A stretch of DNA of 64,000 bases from Alphaproteobacteria bacterium. Its GTDB lineage: Bacteria > Pseudomonadota > Alphaproteobacteria > Micavibrionales > Micavibrionaceae. A program made the translations under genes and the position numbers. Every line of letters starts with the position of its first letter. Position 1 is the stretch's first letter. This document shows, one piece after another, positions 44,466 to 54,629 of this stretch. The stretch covers positions 1 to 64,000 of the forward strand of contig JAJOJU010000038.1 of assembly GCA_021208265.1 (NCBI GenBank). The letters run 5' to 3'. Under the pieces are notes generated by a model. That model was given only the letters and a program-made list of their open reading frames with translations. It was not told where the DNA came from and did not search any database.

Positions 44466-45844
44466 ATGAAAACGCAAAAGAATTTATACATTAAAACATG
44501 GGGCTGTCAGATGAATGTGTATGACAGCCAGCGCATGGCAGACATCCTGAAGGGCCTTGGGTATAAATCTGTGGATACCCCTGTGGATGCGGATATGATT
44601 ATCCTGAATACCTGCCATATTCGTGAAAAAGCGACCGACAAGGTGTTTTCCGAGCTGGGCCGCCTGCGCCCCCATAAAGAAGCCAAAGAAGCCAAGGGTG
44701 ACAAGCCCCTGATCGCCGTCGCCGGCTGTGTCGCACAAGCGGAAGGCGAATTTATCCTGGAGCGCGCGCCTTATGTGGATATGGTGTTTGGCCCGCAAAC
44801 CTATCACGAGCTGCCGGAAATGGTGGCAAAAGCCACGGGCGCCTATGGCGATGCTCGCATTGTGAACACCGAATTCCCGGAAGTTTCCAAATTTGACTTC
44901 CTGCCCGAAGAACAAGACGTGCAACGAGGCAGCGCCTTTCTTTCCATTCAGGAAGGCTGCGATAAATTCTGCACCTTCTGCGTGGTGCCGTATACACGCG
45001 GCTCCGAGTACTCACGTACAGTGGATAAGATTGTGGATGAAGCAAAACGCCTTGTGGATAATGGCGCAGTTGAGATCACTTTATTGGGGCAAAATGTTAA
45101 TGCATTTCATGGGGTTGCAGAAGATGGCTCAGTTTGGAGTTTAGGAAAGCTGATCCGTGAAATTGCGGAGATCAACGGCCTGCAACGCATTCGCTACACG
45201 ACCTCTCATCCGCGCGATATGGATGAAGACCTGATCGAAACCCACGGCGCTGTGGATAAGCTGATGCCTTTCCTGCACCTGCCCGTGCAATCCGGCTCTG
45301 ATAAGATCCTGAAAGCCATGAACCGCAAGCACAAGCGCGATCTTTATTTTGATGTTGTGGAGCGCCTGCGCAAGGCGCGCCCTGATCTGGCGCTGTCATC
45401 CGACTTTATTGTCGCCTTCCCCGGTGAAACGGATGAAGATTTTGAAGACACGATGGATATGTCCGCCGCGTGGGTTATGCCTCCGCCTATTCCTTTATCT
45501 TCAGCGCACGCCCCGGCACGCCCGCCGCCAATATGGGCGGTTTGGTACGCCCGGAAGTGGCATCCGAACGCCTGTCACGCCTGCAAGCGCTTATTAACGA
45601 ACAACAGGCTGCCTTTAATAAAAGTTGTGAAGGCATGACAATGCCCGTGCTGTTTGACCGCCTGGGCAAGCATGAAGGGCAGGTTCAAGGCCGCAGCCCT
45701 TACAACCAATCTGTCTATGTGCAAGCCCCGAAGCGCATATTAGGAAATATTGTTGACATTAACATAATTAATGGATATGACAATTCCCTAACGGGGGAGG
45801 TAATCCTCCATGACCTAGACAACGAAGAGAAAAAATATGGGTAA
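44466..45844 (+). CDS. miaB: tRNA-2-methylthio-N6-dimethylallyladenosine synthase MiaB (frameshift near 45465)
   Basis: [21 protein letters not shown]...[24 protein letters not shown]...[11 protein letters not shown]-term with TRAM domain continues in the 45470-45844 frame. Confidence 0.96.
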
Positions 45845-46658
45845 ACACGGGCGCGAAAAAAGAAAACATCCTAATCAGGACAGAGCCAACAACCAAAAAT
45901 TTAACGAGCAAGCCGCCGCCACAAAAACTCCGGCCGCGCCCGAGACTGACGTTAACAGCGTAAAAGCACGCAATAAGGAGCAAGTACCTTATTTTAATGC
46001 CTTGCAAGACGCTGATGTAAAATTCACTTTCGGCTTGGGTCCCGCCGGTACAGGTAAAACATATCTGGCAGTTGCCGCCGCCCTAAAAAGACTGGAAGCC
46101 GGTGATGTCAGAAGCATTCTTCTGGTCAGACCCGCACTAGAAGCCGGTCAAAAAATCGGCTTTTTGCCAGGTTCGCCTGAAGAAAAACTGGCGCCCTACT
46201 ACATTGAAATTCAGAACATATTCATCGAATTTCTGGGTAAATCCAAATTCAACAGCCTTGTGAATTCTGGCGCTATTGAATTTTTACAGCCCGGCTTTAT
46301 TCGCGGCAGAACCTTTAAAAATTCTTATGTGATCGTAGATGAAGCACAAAACTTCACATACGGAGAAATTAAGACCGTTGCGTCCCGTATCGGCGAAGGC
46401 TCCGTTTACTGCATCATGGGCGACCCTGATCAGACTGATCTACGCCCCCAGCACTTGTCTGGTTTGAACGACTTTGCTGAAGCTCAAAAAATTAATCCTC
46501 GCAACATGGTGTTCACATTCATGAGCGCCAAAGGCATCGAAAGAAGCCCTGAGTGCCGGACGATCATTGAGAACTGCGCAGCCTATGAAAAAAGCAGGGA
46601 AGAACAGCGTACAACGGCAAAACCTCAGATGAACGGTCATGACCCCGCGCCTGTATAA
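45837..46658 (+). CDS. PhoH-like P-loop ATPase, paralogue 1
   Basis: FTFGLGPAGTGKTYLAVAAALKRLEAGDVRSILLVRPALEAGQKIGFLPGSPEEKLAPYYIEIQ...VIVDEAQNFTYGEIKTVASRIGEGSVYCIMGDPDQTDL. Confidence 0.9.
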   Translation: MGKHGREKRKHPNQDRANNQKFNEQAAATKTPAAPETDVNSVKARNKEQVPYFNALQDADVKFTFGLGPAGTGKTYLAVAAALKRLEAGDVRSILLVRPALEAGQKIGFLPGSPEEKLAPYYIEIQNIFIEFLGKSKFNSLVNSGAIEFLQPGFIRGRTFKNSYVIVDEAQNFTYGEIKTVASRIGEGSVYCIMGDPDQTDLRPQHLSGLNDFAEAQKINPRNMVFTFMSAKGIERSPECRTIIENCAAYEKSREEQRTTAKPQMNGHDPAPV

Positions 46659-46708
46659 AGTTTGAATTGTTTTAGTGTTGCTTTAATACTTTCTGCTATA
46701 CTGAAATA

Positions 46709-47680
46709 GTGCAAAGACAGATAGAATTCTCAGGCAACACGCTTCTCCCCCTGCTGTTCGGGCCGCATGGCAGCCATCTTTTACATTTAGAGAAAAAACT
46801 GGGTATCCAGATCGCTGATCGTGGAAACACACTGACTTTGTCGGGGGATCAGTTTAAAATTGATCAAGCAGCGCGGATTCTGGACACATTATGGGACAGG
46901 CTAGAAAAAAAAACAGGATGTCGGTGTTGCCGAAATCGATGCGGAGTTGCGCTTTATGGCTTCAGAAAAAAACAACGGATAAAAAAAGAAAAAACAACTG
47001 ACGAACAAAGCGGCTCCACCGTAAGGACACGCAAGAAACATATCACGCCGCGCTCGCCTAATCAGGCAGCGTATCTGGAAGCCATGAAGAAGAACGATAT
47101 GGTGTTCGGGTTCGGCCCGGCGGGTACAGGTAAGACTTATCTGGCTGTCGCCATGGCCGTTTCCATGTTTATCGAAGGCAGTGTCGAGCGCCTGATCTTC
47201 ACCCGGCCCGCCGTAGAAGCCGGTGAAAATCTGGGCTTTCTGCCCGGCGATATGAAGGAAAAAGTTGATCCTTATTTACGCCCCATTTATGACGCCCTGC
47301 ACGATATGCTGCATTGGGATGTAATGATGAAAAAGATGGAAAGCGGCGATATCGAGATTGCCCCCCTCGCCTTCATGCGCGGGCGCACGCTTTCGAATGC
47401 GTTCGTGATATTGGACGAAGCGCAGAACACTACCTGCTCACAAATGAAAATGTTCCTGACCCGTATGGGCGAAGGATCGCGCATGGTGGTAACGGGTGAT
47501 TTGACCCAAACCGACCTGCCGCGCGGGGTTATGTCGGGCCTGCGCGAGGCCTATGACACGCTGGAAGGCGTCGAAGGCATTTCATTCTGCCACTTCAATC
47601 GCGGCGATGTTGTGCGCCACCCCCTTGTCGGGCGCATCGTGGAAGCGTATGAAAAGCGTGATGAGCAAACACGCGATTGA
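46709..47680 (+). CDS. PhoH family protein, paralogue 2 (canonical, N-terminal KH-like part); GTG start
   Basis: FGFGPAGTGKTYLAVAMAVSMFIEGSVERLIFTRPAVEAGENLGFLPGDMKEKVDPYLRPIYDAL...VILDEAQNTTCSQMKMFLTRMGEGSRMVVTGDLTQTDL. Confidence 0.93.
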   Translation: MQRQIEFSGNTLLPLLFGPHGSHLLHLEKKLGIQIADRGNTLTLSGDQFKIDQAARILDTLWDRLEKKTGCRCCRNRCGVALYGFRKKQRIKKEKTTDEQSGSTVRTRKKHITPRSPNQAAYLEAMKKNDMVFGFGPAGTGKTYLAVAMAVSMFIEGSVERLIFTRPAVEAGENLGFLPGDMKEKVDPYLRPIYDALHDMLHWDVMMKKMESGDIEIAPLAFMRGRTLSNAFVILDEAQNTTCSQMKMFLTRMGEGSRMVVTGDLTQTDLPRGVMSGLREAYDTLEGVEGISFCHFNRGDVVRHPLVGRIVEAYEKRDEQTRD

Positions 47681-48143
47681 TATCCTTGTAAATGATACAA
47701 GCTGGGAAGCGGCTCTGCCGGGTTATGAGGCATTGTTGAGCCGCGCTGTGGGCACAACACTTACCCACCTTAACGCCAGCAAGACATACGAGCTTAGTAT
47801 AGTCCTGACCGGTGATGCTGAGATACAGGAGCTAAACCGCGAATGGCGCGGCAAGGACAAGCCCACCAATGTCTTATCATTCCCGCAGGATGAAGACACA
47901 CTACTGGGGGATATTATTCTGGCGCTGGGAACCATTGAAAGCGAAGCGCGTTCACAAGACAAAACGCTGGCGGACCATACCACGCACCTGACCGTGCATG
48001 GTTTGCTGCATTTACTGGGCTATGATCACGAAGTTGATGCGGAAGCGGAAGAGATGGAAGCATTGGAAATTGCTATTTGTGCACAACTTGGTGTAAAAAA
48101 CCCCTATGCTGGTGATGACAAAGCCGCAAAAATCATGGCATAA
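47661..48143 (+). CDS. ybeY: Endoribonuclease YbeY
   Basis: LNREWRGKDKPTNVLSFPQDE...HLTVHGLLHLLGYDHEVDAEAEEMEALE (HGxLHLxGYDH). Confidence 0.95.
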   Translation: MSKHAIDILVNDTSWEAALPGYEALLSRAVGTTLTHLNASKTYELSIVLTGDAEIQELNREWRGKDKPTNVLSFPQDEDTLLGDIILALGTIESEARSQDKTLADHTTHLTVHGLLHLLGYDHEVDAEAEEMEALEIAICAQLGVKNPYAGDDKAAKIMA

Positions 48144-48167
48144 TGGTATGTAGTTAGAAAATTAAAT

Positions 48168-49217
48168 ATGTGCGCTTATTCTAAAATCGCCGTCAATGAG
48201 ACGACACCAGGTCCGGTTATGAGTGAGGAAGAAGAACCTCCCTCGTCTCGCGCGCAGGATGTGCCTGCGCAGCCCCTTACAGACGACAGCCAAGCTGTGG
48301 ATGACACTGCTCCTGCCCTGAACGGCACAGCAGATGATGTTTCTGTTACCCCGCCACCGCAAAACGGCAGTATTATTTCGTGGCTGAAATCCTTGCTCGG
48401 CAACAGGCAGGACACAAATCTGCGGGAAGCGCTGGAGGAATATATTGAAGAACATCAGGAAACGGAAAAACAGAGAACGGATTTATCCGTGTCCGGTGAT
48501 GAACGAAATATCATCTCCAACGTACTGAAAATGCACGACATGACGGTGAAGGATATTATGATCCCTCGCGCCGATATTGCTGCCATTGAATGCCGCAGCA
48601 CGCAGGAACAAATTTTCGCCCTGTTGGCGGAGAGACAATACAGCCGCTTCCCGGTTTATCACGAAACGCTGGATGAAATTTTGGGTACAATCCATATCAA
48701 GGACATTATTTCCTGCATGGCACGCGGTGAAAAAATCTCCGTTAAAAAGCTGGTGAGGGATGTTCCTATTATTTCCCCCTCCATGCGGGTGACGGACCTT
48801 CTGGTGCAAATGCGTGAAAGCCGTAAGCACATGGCACTGGTGGTAGATGAATTCGGCGGCATCGATGGGCTGGCGACAGTCGGCGATATTATAGAGGCCA
48901 TTATCGGTGACATTGACGATGAACACGATCCGGAAGAAGGCCTCGAAATGTCGCTGCGCCCCGATGGCAGTGTTATTGCGGATGCCCGCGTGTATCTGGA
49001 AGAATTTGAAGAACATTTCGGCATGACCTTGCAGGAAGAGGACAAGGAAGATAACGACACGCTCGGCGGTCTTGTATTCTCCATCGCCGGCCGAGTCCCC
49101 ACACGCGGGGAGATTCTGACCCATGATAACGGCATGGTATTTGAAGTACTGGAAGCGGATGCCCGCCGCGTGGGCCGCGTTCGCATCAGTAATATTCCCG
49201 GCTTGACCAAAGTTTAA
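48168..49217 (+). CDS. corC: Hemolysin/CorC family CBS-domain protein
   Basis: MHDMTVKDIMIPRADIAAIE...SRFPVYHETLDEILGTIHIKD...MALVVDEFGGIDGLATVGDIIEAIIGDIDDEHD. Confidence 0.92.
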   Translation: MCAYSKIAVNETTPGPVMSEEEEPPSSRAQDVPAQPLTDDSQAVDDTAPALNGTADDVSVTPPPQNGSIISWLKSLLGNRQDTNLREALEEYIEEHQETEKQRTDLSVSGDERNIISNVLKMHDMTVKDIMIPRADIAAIECRSTQEQIFALLAERQYSRFPVYHETLDEILGTIHIKDIISCMARGEKISVKKLVRDVPIISPSMRVTDLLVQMRESRKHMALVVDEFGGIDGLATVGDIIEAIIGDIDDEHDPEEGLEMSLRPDGSVIADARVYLEEFEEHFGMTLQEEDKEDNDTLGGLVFSIAGRVPTRGEILTHDNGMVFEVLEADARRVGRVRISNIPGLTKV

Positions 49218-49240
49218 GAAAAAGCCTATTTCTCTTTCCT

Positions 49241-50822
49241 ATGAAGAACGGAATTCAATTTCGTAATTGGGCAGGGGTTTCAGAATCCCTGCTGGAATAT
49301 CTTATTCTCTGCGTATTGGCATTCACAGCGGGGGCAACAGCCTCTTTCGCCATGGCCCCCTATCATTGGTGGGGATTATTATTTCCGGCATTCAGCGGTT
49401 TATACCTGTTGCTGCTAAAAACTCAAACCTTCAAAGGTGGCGCGGGATTCGGCTGGGCCTTCGGGTTCGGCTATTTCCTGTTCAGCCTGTCATGGATCGG
49501 CAATGCGCTGCTGGTGGAAGGAAATCCTTACGCTTGGGCCTGGCCGCTGGCTGTCTGTGCCCTGCCCGCTGCGCTCGCTTTCTTCCCGGCGATAACATCG
49601 GGAATCAGCTCAAAATTTTTTTGACCTTAAAAAATTAAGCGGGTTCCTATGCTTTTGCGCTCTTTTCTCCCTATCCGAATGGTTACGGGGGCATTTGTTC
49701 ACAGGCTTCCCCTGGAATTTAAGCGCTTATGCGTGGGGGGAGAACCTTATTCTGCTGCAAAGCCTCAGCATTATCGATGTTTATACGCTATCACTTTTCA
49801 CCTTTATTCTAACGGCTGTGCCAGGTTTTTGCCTGATCCGCCCCCGCTGCCTGACCCCGTGGGCGCTGGCATTTCTTGTCTGCATCTGTGCAGCCCTGTT
49901 GGCTCTATACGGCAACTGGCGGCTGACAAACGCCCCGATGACCATGCGGGACGATATAAATATCAAAATAATACAGCCCAATATCGCCCAGCATGAAAAA
50001 TGGGACTCTCATAAAATTGCCGGACATTTTCAAAAACTAATTGATATGTCCTACGCCACGGGCAGTGAAATTCCAGAGCAAACGACCTTGGTTGTCTGGC
50101 CGGAAACGGCACTGCACAATATTTTCCTGAATGACCGGGGCGCACGGGGGTTGATACAAGAAATGCTGGGCAGCTATGGCGGTCCAGCATTTCTTGTGAC
50201 AGGCGCCCTAATCCGCGACCCCGATAACACCTACGGCAATACAGTTATAACGATTGATAAATCCGGCGAAATAATCAACCGTTACAACAAGTTCCACCTT
50301 GTTCCCTTCGGAGAATACATACCCTTCCAACAATGGATCCCCATAGAAACCATTACGCAATTCAGCGGTTTTAAGCCCGGAAATGGCCCCGAAACCAAAA
50401 CGCTTGATATTCCCGGCAGCAAAGCTTTCATGTTCAGCCCGCTGGTTTGTTACGAAATTTTATTCCCCGGCGCCGTTATTGATCCTGAAAACCCGCCGGA
50501 TGCCATCATAAACGTCACTAATGACGGCTGGTACGGCTATAGTGCCGGCCCCTATCAACACGTATTAAAAGCCCGATTCCGCGCTATCGAAGAAGGAATT
50601 CCGGTTATCCGGGCAGCAAATACAGGGATATCCACAGTAATCGACTCTTTTGGGCGAAATCTTTCACGTTCAGAACTGTTTATTGATGGCGTCTACAACA
50701 CAAATTTGCCTGTTTCTCAAAATAACACGAACACAATAAAAGGACTGTTTTACTGGCTGTTAACAGGAATTTTTTATGCATGCGGGGTATATGCAAGAAA
50801 AACAGCCAACTTCGAGTTGTAG
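49241..50822 (+). CDS. lnt: Apolipoprotein N-acyltransferase (frameshift near 49615-49690)
   Basis: FAMAPYHWWGLLFPAFSGLYLLL...FTGFPWNLSAYAW...VVWPETALHNIF...NKFHLVPFGEYIPF...NDGWYGYSAGPYQHVLKARFRAIEEGIPVIRAANTGIS. Confidence 0.94.
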
Positions 50823-50937
50823 AATAGCTGTAAAAATCTTATACCTAAGGTTAGTTGCATACACTAGTAATCGCCGTTAATTAGACTAGATTGATTTAAG
50901 TTATAAGAATTCAGGCCGAAGATCGGCAAATAAATAG

Positions 50938-51390
50938 ATGACAACAAAACGAAAAACAAAAGGTACCCCGGATAATGTTGACGTACACGTAGGTCAACGC
51001 CTTCGGATCAGACGCTCCCTTCTGGGGATGAGTCAGGAAAAACTGGCTGAAGCTATCGGCCTCACCTTCCAGCAGATTCAAAAATACGAACGCGGCACAA
51101 ACCGTGTGAGCGCGGGGCGCCTTTACCAGTTCAGTAAAATTCTGGGCGTACCGATTGCCTATTTCTATGAGCAGTTCGGCGAACCTTTCAACCAGAAAGA
51201 GGTGGCACAAACAGGCCTTTCCGATCAGGATCAGGATGGCTTTGAAGGACCAGGATCAGATCAGGAACCTGACCTGATGAAGCGCCGGGAAACGATTGAC
51301 CTCGTTCGCTCCTATTACTCCATTCAGGACCCCAAGATTCGCAAGGATATGCTCAAACTCATGAAGTCGATGGCCCAAACATCAAGCTAA
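50938..51390 (+). CDS. XRE-family helix-turn-helix regulator
   Basis: VGQRLRIRRSLLGMSQEKLAEAIGLTFQQIQKYERGTNRVSAGRLYQFSKILGVPIAYFYE. Confidence 0.92.
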   Translation: MTTKRKTKGTPDNVDVHVGQRLRIRRSLLGMSQEKLAEAIGLTFQQIQKYERGTNRVSAGRLYQFSKILGVPIAYFYEQFGEPFNQKEVAQTGLSDQDQDGFEGPGSDQEPDLMKRRETIDLVRSYYSIQDPKIRKDMLKLMKSMAQTSS

Positions 51391-51507
51391 TCCGCCGTGT
51401 TTTCCGTTTATTTTTGTACAAAATCTTGCTTTAACGCTTGTCTTGAGCCGAATCTCAGGCTAGCGTAACAGCTTATTTTGACAATCGAACAAGGTAGATT
51501 ATAGAAA

Positions 51508-52732
51508 ATGACTGGACAAGCAATGGCGCAACAGCTCTCCCCTTCCGCTCAAGCCAAACACGGCCTGACTGATTATATCTTCACCAGCGAATCCGTTGGC
51601 GAAGGCCACCCTGATAAAGTTTGTGACCGCATATCTGATACGGTTGTCGATATGTATCTGAGCGCGCAGCCCGATGCGCGCGTAGCTTGTGAAACGCTCG
51701 TAACAACTGATACTGTTGTCATCGCTGGTGAAACCCGCGGCCCCGATTCCATCACCAAGGATAAAATCGAATCCGCCGTACGCGATGCCATTAAGGATAT
51801 CGGCTACGATCAGGAAGGTTTCAGCTACAAAAACTGCAAAATTGATATTCTTTTGCACAAACAATCAGCCGATATCGCGCAAGGCGTTGATATGGCAGAC
51901 AACAAAGATGAGGGTGCCGGCGACCAGGGGATTATGTTCGGATATGCCTGCCGTGAAACCCCGGTGCTGATGCCTGCCCCCATTCACTATTCCCATGAAA
52001 TTCTGCGCCACCTTGCGATTGCCCGCAAAACTGGGGAGCTGAAAGGCAAGATTGAGCCTGATGCCAAATCTCAGGTAACGCTGAAATATGTTGATGACAA
52101 GCCCGTAGCATGTACATCCGTTGTTGTGTCCACACAGCATGCGGAAGGCCTGTCTCAGGATGATGTGCGTGAAATGGTACGCCCCTATGTTGAAAAAAGT
52201 TCTGCCCGCCGACTGGATGCCCCCGGAAGAAGAATTCTACGTAAACCCCACAGGCCGTTTCGTTATTGGCGGCCCCGTGGGCGATGCCGGTCTTACGGGC
52301 CGCAAGATCATCGTGGACACATACGGCGGTGCAGCCCCGCATGGCGGCGGTGCCTTCTCCGGCAAGGACCCCACAAAGGTTGACCGTTCGGCCGCTTATG
52401 CCGCTCGTTATCTGGCGAAAAACATCGTAGCTGCCGGTTATGCCGAGGCTTGCACCATTCAGGTGGCCTATGCGATCGGCGTTTCCAAGCCTCTGTCTCT
52501 GTATGTGAATACACATCAGACAGGCACCGTGCCGGAAGCCGTTTTGGTGAAAGCCATCAGTGAGAACATGGATTTAAGCCCGCGCGGCATTCGTGAACAC
52601 CTGAAGCTGAACCGCCCGATCTACGCCCGTACGGCTGCTTACGGGCACTTCGGCCGTGAAGCGGATCCCGATGGCGGCTTCAGCTGGGAAAAGACAGACC
52701 TCGTGGAAAAACTCCGCAAAAGCGTTGGCTAA
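51508..52732 (+). CDS. metK: S-adenosylmethionine synthase (frameshift near 52195)
   Basis: [22 protein letters not shown]...[12 protein letters not shown]...; continues as [52 protein letters not shown] in the next frame. Confidence 0.96.
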
Positions 52733-53447
52733 TTTACCTGTTAAATCGAAAAAATCGACCCTTGCAGACACCAGACTTTACGGTCGTCGCAAGGGTCGTC
52801 CTTTAAGTACCGCCCGCCATGAAGCGTTGACGGAGCTTATGCCTGCGCTTGGCATTCCAGAAAAAAAACTGACGGAAGATGGCGCGCTTGCGCCCGGCAG
52901 CCTGTTTGACAGCCCTGCCCCGACTATCCTCGAGATTGGTTTCGGTAATGGTGAACATGTAAAAGGCCTGATGGAGCAATCACCCGGCACAAATTTTCTG
53001 GCATGCGAGCCCTTTGAAAACGGCATGTCGGCCTTCCTGAAATCCATTCATCATACGCCGCTTCGCAATGTACGCGTGCTGATGGATGATGCTTTGAAGC
53101 TTTGCCTGTCATTAACCAGTGAATGTCTGGATGGCATATATATCCTCAACCCCGATCCCTGGCCCAAAGCACGCCATCATAAACGCCGGATCGTTAGCCA
53201 GGAAAATTTGACCACCTTCGCCCGCATTCTAAAACCCGGCGGCTTTTTAACCATGACAACGGATGTTGATGATCTGGCAGAATGGATGGTTACGCAAGCC
53301 AGTATGCACCACGCCTTCCGTTGGACGGCGGATAAGGCCGATGACTGGAAAACCATGCCGGAGGGGTGGATTCAAACCCGCTACGAACAAAAAGGTATAA
53401 AAGCGGGGCGGAAGCAGACATATCTGCTGTTTGAGAAAAAGAGATAA
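52725..53447 (+). CDS. trmB: tRNA (guanine-N7-)-methyltransferase
   Basis: [39 protein letters not shown]...[26 protein letters not shown]; start codon uncertain (probably TTG). Confidence 0.9.
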   Translation: MANLPVKSKKSTLADTRLYGRRKGRPLSTARHEALTELMPALGIPEKKLTEDGALAPGSLFDSPAPTILEIGFGNGEHVKGLMEQSPGTNFLACEPFENGMSAFLKSIHHTPLRNVRVLMDDALKLCLSLTSECLDGIYILNPDPWPKARHHKRRIVSQENLTTFARILKPGGFLTMTTDVDDLAEWMVTQASMHHAFRWTADKADDWKTMPEGWIQTRYEQKGIKAGRKQTYLLFEKKR

Positions 53448-53527
53448 ATTACAAACCTGCTCTCCCTTGCAATTTTGCCATAACAATGTTTTTCTACGAT
53501 AAATAATTTTATACAGGATGGCTGAGC

Positions 53528-53887
53528 ATGGCTGAAAGAAATGGAGATATAACACGCTGGATGGCTTTTTGGGGGCAAACGCCGGATTATTACGATAATA
53601 AAATGGGCGCCCTGCACATTACATTCACAAAAGCATCCAGTGCAAAGAAAGCGTACGAAACAATAGAGGGTGCTAACCTTTTGGGATACGATTCAACGGT
53701 TTATAGCCCCTCCCATGCCCCTTCGACAATTGTGATTTATGGTGAGGAAACGCGTTACCGTGACATCATAGAAAAATTAAACAGGATTTTTGGCGCCAGC
53801 AATGTAACCCCCTCGGGCGAAAGAGAGCCATCTATGCGGATTATGTACAAAACTTACGTTGACTATAATCCTCCCGCTGTGGAGTAA
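53528..53887 (+). CDS. Hypothetical protein (119 aa)
   Basis: ATG after an AGGATGG context; no recognised domain. Confidence 0.5.
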   Translation: MAERNGDITRWMAFWGQTPDYYDNKMGALHITFTKASSAKKAYETIEGANLLGYDSTVYSPSHAPSTIVIYGEETRYRDIIEKLNRIFGASNVTPSGEREPSMRIMYKTYVDYNPPAVE

Positions 53888-54044
53888 TGCTCTCGATGAC
53901 CCAAGTTTTTGTAAATATTTTCTTGCAAATGGGCTATCGTCCGCCTATATAACCCCTATTCCCGTCACTGTTGATTTGATAGTGGGTGAACCTGAGAAAC
54001 CGGGTTCGCGCTTTTGGGCTTGGAAAAAACATTTAAAAAGATTT

Positions 54045-54629
54045 ATGAAACAAACACCACTGGAAGAAAAAATATCGATGCTTGTCACGCCCGTGATCGA
54101 AGATCTGGGCTTTGCGCTGTTCACCGTGAAAATCATCGGTGAAGGCGGTTCACGCACAGTACAGATCATGGCGGAAGACCCTGCCACAGGGCGCCTGGGC
54201 ATTGATGATTGCACCAAGATCACCAAGGCCGTTTCGGCACTGCTGGACGTAGAAGACCCCATTCAGGGGGCATACCGGCTGGAAATCAGCTCCCCTGGTA
54301 TTGACCGCCTGCTGATCCGCACAGAGGACTTTGAAAAATACACAGGGTTTGACGCCAAGCTGGAAACGGAACTGCCAAATACTGAGGGGCAAAAGCGTTT
54401 TCGCGGCGTTATTAACGGGCTTAAAGACGGTAATATCATTCTGCTGCAAACAGATACGGGCGAGGTGGAAATCCCCTTTTCTGATCTCTCTAAAGCCAAG
54501 CTGGTGATGAGCGATGCCTTAATCAGCGCTACCGGAAAAGCCGTTAAAAAGGAAAAAGAATTAAAAGCAAAAGAATTAGAAAGTTTAGAAAAAGGAGAAA
54601 CCCAAAATGGAACTGTTACAAGTAGCTGA
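54045..54629 (+). CDS. rimP: Ribosome maturation factor RimP
   Basis: MKQTPLEEKISMLVTPVIEDLGFALFTVKIIGEGGSRTVQIMAEDP...GIDDCTKITKAVSALLDVEDPIQGAYRLEISSPGIDRLL. Confidence 0.93.
   Translation: MKQTPLEEKISMLVTPVIEDLGFALFTVKIIGEGGSRTVQIMAEDPATGRLGIDDCTKITKAVSALLDVEDPIQGAYRLEISSPGIDRLLIRTEDFEKYTGFDAKLETELPNTEGQKRFRGVINGLKDGNIILLQTDTGEVEIPFSDLSKAKLVMSDALISATGKAVKKEKELKAKELESLEKGETQNGTVTSS

Noticed and set aside
51400-51507. SAM riboswitch in the metK leader
   Set aside because: The ~110-nt leader shows no recognisable SAM-I, SAM-II or SAM/SAH conserved core by eye.
51508-52732. Programmed frameshifting in metK (and likewise miaB, infB, pnp)
   Set aside because: No known recoding in these genes and no consistent slippery site plus pseudoknot; the many similar breaks in the window point to indel errors.
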